Assembly (NCBI RefSeq): GCF_017873235.1
Contig: NZ_JAGGJZ010000002.1
Location: 372,001-436,000 of the forward strand
Origin: Clostridium moniliforme
Lineage (GTDB): Bacteria; Bacillota; Clostridia; Clostridiales; Clostridiaceae
DNA length: 64,000 bases
Direction: 5' to 3'
Made by a program: the position numbers and the translations under genes. This document shows positions 1 to 8,601 of the stretch, piece by piece (within the stretch, counting starts at the first letter, position 1; each line of letters begins with the position of its first letter). The notes below the pieces were generated by a model. It was not told the origin of the DNA and did no database searches. It was given only the letters and a program-made list of their open reading frames with translations.

Positions 1-154
1 CTTTAGAAATATTATATTCTAATATTTTTATAAGATCTTTTAGGTTCAAATTTATACAATTAATTAATGTTTCTTCTGAATAATTTTTTAAGGTGAAAGT
101 TCTAGTAGTTCTATTATTAAGTTTTAATGGCGTACATGCATAGCCTATTTTCAT
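1..154 (-). CDS. uvsE: UV DNA damage endonuclease (UvsE/UVDE), N-terminal part
   Basis: Reading the minus strand from the ATG at 154-152 gives about 51 codons before the window edge, beginning MKIGYACTPL and continuing with an NRTTRTFTLKNY-like segment. These are the characteristic first residues of the UvsE/UVDE family, TIM-barrel metal-dependent endonucleases that nick DNA 5' to UV photoproducts. A strong AGGAGG lies a few bases upstream of the ATG (plus-strand cctcct near 161-166). The rest of the gene is outside the window. It diverges from gdhA across about 217 bp. The family call rests on the N-terminal motif only. Confidence 0.8.
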   Translation of the reverse strand, partial: MKIGYACTPLKLNNRTTRTFTLKNYSEETLINCINLNLKDLIKILEYNISK

Positions 155-171
155 AACACACCTCCTAAATA

Positions 172-214
172 TATGTATTATTAGTTTTACAAAATATTAT
201 TTTAATAATACATA
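172..214. repeat. 12-bp inverted repeat between uvsE and gdhA
   Basis: TATGTATTATTA (172-183) and TAATAATACATA (203-214) are perfect reverse complements separated by 19 bp. The repeat sits just upstream of uvsE in the divergent uvsE/gdhA region. It could be an operator or only a chance AT-rich palindrome. The remainder of the gap holds only AT-rich promoter-like sequence. Confidence 0.35.
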
Positions 215-368
215 AAATAATTAAATTTTAAATTTGTATTCTATATGTCTATTTAAATTAAATTTTGAATTCTAGTAAAAATATAAAAAATACTAAATTT
301 AATAGTAAAATTAATTAGAAAGTTGTATTATATAATTAAATTAGCAATTAATTATAAAGGGGCGTTAA

Positions 369-1718
<1,350 letters not shown>

Positions 1719-1730
1719 ATTTTATTATTA

Positions 1731-1758
1731 GAGTAGACTTAATTTTATGTCTACTCTT
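1731..1758 (+). terminator. gdhA terminator
   Basis: An 8-bp perfect stem, GAGTAGAC (1731-1738) with GTCTACTC (1749-1756), has a 10-nt loop and is followed by a short T-rich tract. Confidence 0.75.
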
Positions 1759-1947
1759 TAATAAATTTTATATAAATTTGTAAATAAAACATTATATAAG
1801 GGAGTATATTTAGAAATTCTTAAATATTTTTAATTTTTATATACTTGATTTTTAACTGCTATTGAATTATATTTAAAAGGACGTACTTTTAGAGAAAATA
1901 GAAAATAAATGGGGAAGAATTTCCATTTGTCATTAGGAGTGAATTTA

Positions 1948-3336
1948 ATGGGAAACTTAATTTATGCCGTAACAGCAGCGTTTCAATTTTTCGTATTTTT
2001 TATAACTATGTATTATTTAATACTAGGTTTCTTCGGATTATATAGAAAAAAAGAAAAGAAAGATTATACGCCAGTTAAGAAGTTTGCAATGATTGTAGCT
2101 GCTCATAATGAAGAGGTAGTTATAGGTAAACTTATTGAGAGCATGGCAAAACTTAATTATCCAAAGGAATTATACGATGTTTTCGTAATAGCAGATAATT
2201 GTACTGATAAAACTGCAGAAATATCAAGAAGTTATGGAGTAAATGTTTTTGAACGTTCCAACAAGGAAAAAAGAGGAAAAGGTTATGCTCTTGAGTGGAT
2301 GTTTGATAAACTTTTTAAAATGGATAAAAAATATGATGCAATATGTATATTTGATGCAGATAATTTAGTACATGAAGATTTCTTGAAGGAAATAAACTCA
2401 AAGATGCTAGAAGGATATAAAGTTGTACAAGGATATATAGATAGCAAAAATCCAAATGATTCTTGGATTGCAACATCTTATTCAATAGCCTTTTGGTCAC
2501 AAAATAGAATGTTCCAATTAGCTAGAAATAATGTTGGATTTTCAAATCAATTAGGTGGAACAGGTTTTGCAATTGATACAGGAATGTTACAAGAATTAGG
2601 ATGGGGTGCAACTTGCCTTACAGAAGATTTAGAGTTTACATGTAAGCTTGTATCTAATGGAGAAAAAGTTGGTTGGGCACATGATGCTAGAATATTTGAT
2701 GAAAAGCCACTAACTTTAAAACAATCTTGGTCACAAAGAAAAAGATGGATGCAAGGATTTACAGATGTTGCATCAAGGTATTTCTTTAAATTATTAAAAG
2801 AATCAATAAAGCAAAGAAAATGGTACATGTTTGATTGTGCTTTATATGTAATGCAACCTTTTGTAACATTATTACTTGGTGCATCAGCACTTTTAACTTT
2901 AATTCAAGGTAATTTTGGAACACCAGATATATTTGTACTAAGTAGTGCATTTAGTGATATAGGATGGAAAGTATTTATTATATGTCAATTTCTAATTACA
3001 CCTTTAGTATTAAAACTTGAAAAGAAGGTTTCTACGGGATTTTTTGCAATAATATTCATATATTCTATGAATGTATTTATATTACCAATATTAGCTGCTA
3101 AAATAGATAGCAACTATGGTTTTTGGATTGTAACACTTGCATTTAATTTAATAATGTTATTAGTAGCATTTATAGCATTAGGTAAAAGTGGAACTTTATT
3201 GTTTATAAGATTCTTATTATATGGATTATATACAATAACTTGGATTCCAATTACAATTCAAGGTATATTAAATAAGAATAATAAAGAATGGAGTCACACT
3301 AAACACGTAAGAAACGTTGAAATATGTGATTTATAA
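1948..3336 (+). CDS. Membrane-associated family 2 glycosyltransferase
   Basis: Processive-type GT2 glycosyltransferase of 462 residues. An N-terminal membrane helix is followed by a GT-A domain with IVAAHNEE, FDADN (the DxD-like metal site), TGFAID, EDLEFTCKL and the QSWSQRKRWMQG segment carrying the QxxRW acceptor motif of cellulose- and poly-GlcNAc-synthase-like enzymes. Four or so hydrophobic helices close the protein. It probably transfers sugar from a nucleotide sugar at the cytoplasmic membrane face to a surface polymer; the donor and product cannot be read from the sequence. An in-frame ATG at 1909 exists, but AGGAGTGA at 1935-1942 points to the ATG at 1948. It is monocistronic with a strong terminator. 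Confidence 0.85.
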   Translation: MGNLIYAVTAAFQFFVFFITMYYLILGFFGLYRKKEKKDYTPVKKFAMIVAAHNEEVVIGKLIESMAKLNYPKELYDVFVIADNCTDKTAEISRSYGVNVFERSNKEKRGKGYALEWMFDKLFKMDKKYDAICIFDADNLVHEDFLKEINSKMLEGYKVVQGYIDSKNPNDSWIATSYSIAFWSQNRMFQLARNNVGFSNQLGGTGFAIDTGMLQELGWGATCLTEDLEFTCKLVSNGEKVGWAHDARIFDEKPLTLKQSWSQRKRWMQGFTDVASRYFFKLLKESIKQRKWYMFDCALYVMQPFVTLLLGASALLTLIQGNFGTPDIFVLSSAFSDIGWKVFIICQFLITPLVLKLEKKVSTGFFAIIFIYSMNVFILPILAAKIDSNYGFWIVTLAFNLIMLLVAFIALGKSGTLLFIRFLLYGLYTITWIPITIQGILNKNNKEWSHTKHVRNVEICDL

Positions 3337-3341
3337 AGTTT

Positions 3342-3380
3342 AAGGATTTAAGACTAACATTTAGTCTTAAATCCTTTTTT
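3342..3380 (+). terminator. Glycosyltransferase gene terminator
   Basis: A 16-bp perfect stem (3342-3357 with 3361-3376), a 3-nt loop and a T run form a classic intrinsic terminator. Confidence 0.9.
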
Positions 3381-3438
3381 ATAATTAGTTTTGAGTTATA
3401 GACTTTAATAATAAAAATATTTTTAAAAATTAGATTAA

Positions 3439-3468
3439 TTGATAATAAATAATTTAAAGGTGTATACT
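3439..3468 (+). promoter_or_regulatory. Sigma-A-type promoter for the alcohol dehydrogenase
   Basis: TTGATA (3439-3444), an 18-nt spacer and TATACT (3463-3468) lie 47 nt upstream of the start codon. Confidence 0.5.
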
Positions 3469-3515
3469 TAAAGTAAAAGTATAAATTAATTTATAAAATA
3501 TTAGGAGGGAGTTAG

Positions 3516-4682
3516 ATGGAGAATTTTGATTATTCAATTAAAACAGAAATTTATTTTGGAAAAGGACAAATAAGCAAATTAGGTGAAATTTTATTAAAAT
3601 ATGGTAATAAAGTTTTATTAGTTTATGGCGGAGGAAGTATTAAGAAAATTGGATTATATGATAATATAAAAAATATTTTAAAGAAAAATAATATAGAATG
3701 TGTAGAACTTAGTGGAGTTGATCCTAATCCAAGAATAGAATCTGTAGATAAAGGAGTTAAACTTGTTAGAGAAAATAATATTGATGTTATTTTACCTGTT
3801 GGTGGAGGAAGTACAATAGATTGTGCAAAAGCAATATCAGGAGCTAGTTTTTATGAAGGAAATCCATGGGATATAGTTAAAGATTCTTCAAAAATAAAAA
3901 AGGTACTTCCTATAGTAACAGTATTAACATTATCAGCAACAGGCTCAGAAATGGATCCATTTGCAGTAATATCAAATATGAATACAAATGAAAAACTTGG
4001 CTTAGGTAATGAAATGTTAAGACCTAAAGCATCAATATTAGATCCAGAATACACTTATTCAGTACCTAAAAATCAAACTGCAGCTGGTACAGCTGATATA
4101 ATGAGCCATATTTTTGAAGTTTACTTTAGTAGGACAAAGGATGCATATCTTCAAGATAAAATGGCAGAAGGACTTTTAAAAACTTGTATAAAATATGGAG
4201 AAATAGCTTACAATGATCCAGATAATTATGAGGCTAGAGCAAATTTAATGTGGGCATCAAGTTTAGCTATAAATGGAATACTATCATGTGGTAAAAAGGA
4301 TGTATGGACAGTTCACCCTATAGAACATGAATTAAGTGCTTTTTATGATATAACTCATGGCGTTGGTCTTGCAATTTTAACTCCTCATTGGATGAGATAT
4401 GTTTTAAATGAAGATACATTAGAAAAATTTTATGAGTTTGGAGTTAATGTTTGGGATATAGATAGAAATTTAGATAAAAAAGAAGTGGCTGAATTAGCTA
4501 TAAAAAGAACTAGTGATTATTTTAAAACTCTTGGAATTCCACAAAGATTAAGGGATATTGGAATTGATGATTCAAAATTTAAAGTTATGGCTGATAAGGC
4601 TGTTAAATTTGGTGGATTAAAAAATGGATATGTTCCATTAAATAGTGATGATGTAGTTAAAATATTTGAAGCTTCACTATAA
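3516..4682 (+). CDS. Iron-containing alcohol dehydrogenase, butanol-dehydrogenase type
   Basis: Group III (Fe-type) alcohol dehydrogenase of 388 residues, close in layout to clostridial NAD(P)H-dependent butanol dehydrogenases and E. coli YqhD. It reduces short aldehydes to alcohols. The N-terminal domain contains GGGSTIDCAKAIS for dinucleotide binding. The C-terminal helical domain carries the metal ligands: GTADIMSHIFEVY (Asp and His), HPIEHELSA (His) and DITHGVGLA (His). AGGAGGGAG precedes the ATG. The gene stands alone between a promoter and a terminator. It is paralogous to dhaT at 27 kb but clearly a different subfamily. The physiological substrate is inferred only. Confidence 0.88.
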   Translation: MENFDYSIKTEIYFGKGQISKLGEILLKYGNKVLLVYGGGSIKKIGLYDNIKNILKKNNIECVELSGVDPNPRIESVDKGVKLVRENNIDVILPVGGGSTIDCAKAISGASFYEGNPWDIVKDSSKIKKVLPIVTVLTLSATGSEMDPFAVISNMNTNEKLGLGNEMLRPKASILDPEYTYSVPKNQTAAGTADIMSHIFEVYFSRTKDAYLQDKMAEGLLKTCIKYGEIAYNDPDNYEARANLMWASSLAINGILSCGKKDVWTVHPIEHELSAFYDITHGVGLAILTPHWMRYVLNEDTLEKFYEFGVNVWDIDRNLDKKEVAELAIKRTSDYFKTLGIPQRLRDIGIDDSKFKVMADKAVKFGGLKNGYVPLNSDDVVKIFEASL

Positions 4683-4693
4683 AATAATATTTA

Positions 4694-4728
4694 AAAAAAG
4701 ATAGCAAATAAACTTTGCTATCTTTTTT
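4694..4728 (+). terminator. Alcohol dehydrogenase gene terminator
   Basis: A 14-bp stem (4695-4708 with 4714-4727) with a 5-nt loop and a run of T closes the transcript. The 237 bp that follow, up to the thiol peroxidase, are very AT-rich and show no other clear element. Confidence 0.88.
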
Positions 4729-4965
4729 AGTTTATTTGATAGAAATTTTTTAAAATAATTATTTATATAAATCATAAATTAACTAAAAATAAATTAATTA
4801 AATAGAGATAAAATGTACATAATAGTAGTAAGTTAATAAAATATTCAAATATAAGCTATTGAAAATAATTTTAAAAAGTATAAAATATAACTATCAAAAG
4901 ATAAATGTTAGTAATAGAAAATAGTTATTGAAAAATAAATAGATTTTAATTAAGGAGTGGATACT

Positions 4966-5451
4966 ATGATTACAATGAATGGTGAAAAGGTAACAATTAG
5001 AGGAAGCGAAGTAAGAGTTGGAGAAGAGGCTCCTGACTTTGTTGTATATAATACTGAATTAAAACCAGTTACATTAAAGGATACAGCAGGTAAAAGAGTA
5101 TTTTTAACAGTTCCATCATTAGATACACCAGTATGTGATATGGAAGTTAAAAGATTTAATAAGGAAGCTGAAAAGCTTGGAGATACAACTATATATGTAA
5201 TTTCAGTTGATTTACCATTTGCACAAGCAAGATGGTGCGGAGCTGAAGATGTAGATAATGTAGTTACTTTATCAGACTATAAGGACAGAAGCTTTGGAGA
5301 AAATTACGGAGTATATATAGAAGAAGTTGGTTTCCTAGCTAGAGCAGTATTTGTTGTAGATGAAAATAACAAAGTAATTTATACAGAATATTGTAAAGAT
5401 ATTAGTGATCACCCAGATTACGATAAAGTTTTAGAAGTTTTAAAAAAGTAG
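4966..5451 (+). CDS. tpx: Thiol peroxidase
   Basis: Atypical 2-Cys peroxiredoxin of 161 residues that reduces hydroperoxides with thioredoxin-type electron donors in the cytoplasm. The peroxidatic cysteine is C57 in PSLDTPVCDMEV and the resolving cysteine is C91 in ARWCGAEDV. The 34-residue separation matches the Tpx family. A GTG at 4957 is in frame, but AAGGAG at 4952-4957 overlaps it and is well spaced for the ATG at 4966, which I choose. Both active cysteines are encoded by ordinary TGT/TGC codons, not selenocysteine TGA. A strong terminator follows. Confidence 0.95.
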   Translation: MITMNGEKVTIRGSEVRVGEEAPDFVVYNTELKPVTLKDTAGKRVFLTVPSLDTPVCDMEVKRFNKEAEKLGDTTIYVISVDLPFAQARWCGAEDVDNVVTLSDYKDRSFGENYGVYIEEVGFLARAVFVVDENNKVIYTEYCKDISDHPDYDKVLEVLKK

Positions 5452-5478
5452 TTTAATATTATAATAAAAATAAGTTAG

Positions 5479-5513
5479 AAAAAATCGTACAAACATATGT
5501 ACGATTTTTTTCT
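5479..5513 (+). terminator. tpx terminator
   Basis: A 13-bp stem (5479-5491 with 5498-5510), a 6-nt loop and a long T-rich tail. Confidence 0.88.
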
Positions 5514-5576
5514 TTTTTTATTTTAATAAAATGTGTTAGAATAGAATGGTTAATAAATTATATAGAGGTCTTAAAT

Positions 5577-6611
5577 ATGTTTAATATAGTAGAATACGAA
5601 GAAATAGAAAAAGATAAAAATTGCATTTTAATTGATGTTAGGACGCCAAAAGAATTTAATGAAGCAACTATAGAAGGGGCTATAAATATACCAGTACTTT
5701 TAGATGATGAAAGAGAAATTGTTGGAACATTGTATGTACAAGAAAGTGTTGAGAAAGCTAAAAGTAAAGGAATAGAGTTTATTTCTAAAAGGCTTCCAGA
5801 AATATTTAATAAAATACAAGATATGTATGATCCTAAAAATAAAAAAATAGTTCTTTTTTGTGCAAGAGGTGGAATGAGAAGTGGAAGTTTACATTTTCTT
5901 TTGCATTCCTTAGGAATTAAGGTTTATAAATTAAAGGGAGGATACAAATCTTATAGAAAATATATAAATGAAAATCTTGAAAAAGTAAATAAAGATGTTA
6001 AATATATAGTTTTACATGGCAAGACTGGAGTTGGAAAGACTGAATATTTAAAAGCTTTAAAAGAAAAAGGTTTTGATATATTAGATTTAGAAGGAGCGGC
6101 AAACCATAGAGGTTCTCTTTTAGGAGGAGTATCTCTTGGCAATGCTAATAGTCAAAAAAAGTTTGAAACTAAAATTTTTGAAGAACTTAAAAATAGAAAA
6201 AGTAATCTTGTATTTGTAGAAGGAGAAAGCAAAAGAATAGGGAATATAATAATTCCAGGATATATTTTTGAATCTATGAATAAAGGGATTAATATTTATA
6301 TTGAAGATTCAATTGAAAATAGAAGTGAAATACTAATAAAAGAGTACATAAAAGGCAAAGATAGTGTTAATGAATTAATTAACTGTATAGAAAGTCTAAA
6401 GAGATATTTAAATAATAATAGAATTGAACAATATAAAACTCTTTTAAAAGAAGGAAATTATAAAACTGTTTGTGAAGAACTTATGGTTAAATATTATGAT
6501 CCGTTATATTCTAATAGTTTTAAAGTAAGTAATTTTTATGAGAAAATAACAAACAAAAATAGAGAAGAAACAATTAATAAATTAATAGATATTTACAACA
6601 AAAATGCTTAA
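5577..6611 (+). CDS. mnmH: tRNA 2-selenouridine synthase
   Basis: MnmH (SelU/YbbB) of 344 residues, which replaces sulfur by selenium in 2-thiouridine at the wobble position of certain tRNAs using selenophosphate and a geranyl intermediate. The N-terminal rhodanese domain has the catalytic cysteine C95 in FCARGGMRSG. The C-terminal part has a P-loop, HGKTGVGKTEYL. GAGGTC precedes the ATG at 5577. The stop overlaps the region just upstream of parE, whose ribosome binding site lies across it. The gene implies that the cell makes selenophosphate (SelD), which is not encoded here. Family assignment is firm. Confidence 0.92.
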   Translation: MFNIVEYEEIEKDKNCILIDVRTPKEFNEATIEGAINIPVLLDDEREIVGTLYVQESVEKAKSKGIEFISKRLPEIFNKIQDMYDPKNKKIVLFCARGGMRSGSLHFLLHSLGIKVYKLKGGYKSYRKYINENLEKVNKDVKYIVLHGKTGVGKTEYLKALKEKGFDILDLEGAANHRGSLLGGVSLGNANSQKKFETKIFEELKNRKSNLVFVEGESKRIGNIIIPGYIFESMNKGINIYIEDSIENRSEILIKEYIKGKDSVNELINCIESLKRYLNNNRIEQYKTLLKEGNYKTVCEELMVKYYDPLYSNSFKVSNFYEKITNKNREETINKLIDIYNKNA

Positions 6612-6624
6612 GGTGGAGGTAAAA

Positions 6625-8574
6625 ATGGTAAAAGAAAGTAATACATCATATAATGTTACGGATTTAACATCCTTAGAAAAATTAGAACCAGTAAGAATCA
6701 GACCTGGTATGTACATAGGTTCTACAGGAAGTAAGGGCCTACACCATTGTGTTTGGGAAATTCTTGATAACTCAATTGATGAAATTTCAAATGGGTATGG
6801 TACAAAAGCTACTGTTATATTAAATAAAGATAAAAGTGTAACAATAATTGATGATGGAAGAGGTATTCCTACAGGAATTCATCCTATAAAGAAAAAAAGT
6901 GGAGTAGAAATGGTATATACTGAACTTCACACAGGAGGAAAGTTTAATAATAAAAACTATAAAACTTCAGGTGGACTTCATGGTGTTGGAGCAGCTGTTG
7001 TAAATGCTTTATCAAAATGGGTAGAAGTTTATGTAAGTCAAAATGGAAAGCTATATAGACAAAGATTTGAATATGCTTACGATAAAGAACTTAAAAAGAA
7101 TATGCCAGGAACTCCTGTAACACCTCTTGAAGTAGTAGGAAAATCTAAAGAAACAGGAACAAAGGTAACATTTTTACCAGATAAAGAAATATTTTCAACA
7201 ACTGAATTTAAATTTGATATTATAGATGAAAGACTTCAAGAGTTAGCTTTCCAAAATAAAGGAATGAGACTTGAGCTTATTGATAATAGAAAAGAAGAAC
7301 AAATTAAAAAAGAGTATTATTCAGAAAGAGGTCTTTTAGACTTTATAGAATATTTAAATGAAAGTAAAGTACCTTTACACAAAGATCCTATTTTATTTGA
7401 AGGCGAAAAGGAAATATCAGGAGTTACAATGATTGGTGAAGTTTGTATGCAATTTACAGATTCAACTACTGATAATATTGCAAGTTATGTAAATAATATT
7501 CCAACAACAGAAGCTGGAACACATGAAACTGGATTTAAAACAGGAATGACAAGAGCATTTAAAGAATGGTCAAGAAAACTTGGACTTGTAAAAGAAAAGG
7601 ATAAGGAATTTGAAGGTGATGACTTAAGAGAAGGAATGACTGCAATAGTTAGAATTAGAATTTCTAATCCTGTTTTTGAAGGACAAACAAAAACTAAACT
7701 TGGCAATAATGAAGCTTACACTATGATGAATGAACTTGCATATACTAAGCTTTCAGAATGGATAGAAGATAATAAAGAACTAGCAAGTAAAATTATAAAT
7801 AACGCATTATCTGCGGCACAAAGAAGAGAAAAAATAAAAAAGATAAATGAAGCTGAAAAGAAAAAAATAGGAAAAGGTGCTGCACCACTTGCAGGAAAAG
7901 TAGCAGTTTGTACTGGAAGAGATAAAAGTTACAATGAATTTATTGTAGTTGAGGGAGATTCAGCTGGTGGTTCAGTAAAACAAGCAAGGGATAGAAGATT
8001 TCAAAGTATAATGCCTTCAAAGGGTAAAATAATGAATACTGAAAAACAAAAACTTGAAAATGTACTAGCTTCAGAAGAACTTAAAATATTTAATACAGCA
8101 GTTGGAACAGGAACTTTAGATAATTACAATGAAGAAGATTTAAAATATAATAAAATAATAATAATGAGTGATGCTGATGTAGATGGATATCATATAAGAA
8201 CATTATGGATGACTTATATTTATAGATATATGAGACCACTTATAGCAAACGGACACTTGTATTTAGCTCAGCCACCTCTTTATAAAGTTTATAAAAAGGT
8301 AAAAGGAAAAGAAGTAAGTAGCTATGCATATAGTGATGAACAGTTAGAAGAGGTTAAGAAAAAAATAGGAAAAGGTGCATTAATACAAAGATATAAAGGA
8401 CTTGGGGAAATGAATCCAGATCAGTTATGGGATACTACTTTAAATCCAGAAAGTAGAATATTACTTCAAGTTACAATAGAAGATGCAGCTAAAGCAGAAA
8501 AAATGGTATCACTTCTTATGGGGGATATTGTTGAACCTAGAAGAAAATATATGTATAAATACGGAGAATTTTAA
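6625..8574 (+). CDS. parE: DNA topoisomerase IV subunit B
   Basis: Type IIA topoisomerase ATPase subunit of 649 residues. It has the GHKL ATPase domain (RPGMYIGSTG, DNSIDE, DDGRGIP, GGLHGVGAAVVNALS), the transducer domain, and the TOPRIM domain with VVEGDSAGGS and the metal-binding DADVDGYHIRTL. Together with ParC it decatenates and relaxes DNA. I choose ATG 6625, preceded by AAGGTGGAGG; an upstream ATG at 6604 is in frame but poorly placed. It is paired with parC 27 nt downstream. ParE rather than GyrB is inferred from pairing with a subunit that lacks a GyrA box, and from the distance to any dnaA/recF context. Confidence 0.9.
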   Translation: MVKESNTSYNVTDLTSLEKLEPVRIRPGMYIGSTGSKGLHHCVWEILDNSIDEISNGYGTKATVILNKDKSVTIIDDGRGIPTGIHPIKKKSGVEMVYTELHTGGKFNNKNYKTSGGLHGVGAAVVNALSKWVEVYVSQNGKLYRQRFEYAYDKELKKNMPGTPVTPLEVVGKSKETGTKVTFLPDKEIFSTTEFKFDIIDERLQELAFQNKGMRLELIDNRKEEQIKKEYYSERGLLDFIEYLNESKVPLHKDPILFEGEKEISGVTMIGEVCMQFTDSTTDNIASYVNNIPTTEAGTHETGFKTGMTRAFKEWSRKLGLVKEKDKEFEGDDLREGMTAIVRIRISNPVFEGQTKTKLGNNEAYTMMNELAYTKLSEWIEDNKELASKIINNALSAAQRREKIKKINEAEKKKIGKGAAPLAGKVAVCTGRDKSYNEFIVVEGDSAGGSVKQARDRRFQSIMPSKGKIMNTEKQKLENVLASEELKIFNTAVGTGTLDNYNEEDLKYNKIIIMSDADVDGYHIRTLWMTYIYRYMRPLIANGHLYLAQPPLYKVYKKVKGKEVSSYAYSDEQLEEVKKKIGKGALIQRYKGLGEMNPDQLWDTTLNPESRILLQVTIEDAAKAEKMVSLLMGDIVEPRRKYMYKYGEF

Positions 8575-8601
8575 AAAGAAAAGATTGGAGTAATTAAGGT
8601 T

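Noticed and set aside
5134..5136. Selenocysteine in thiol peroxidase
   Set aside because: The active-site codon is TGT, and no in-frame TGA interrupts the gene.
4957..5451. GTG start for thiol peroxidase
   Set aside because: The GTG overlaps the AAGGAG binding site, which is correctly spaced only for ATG 4966.
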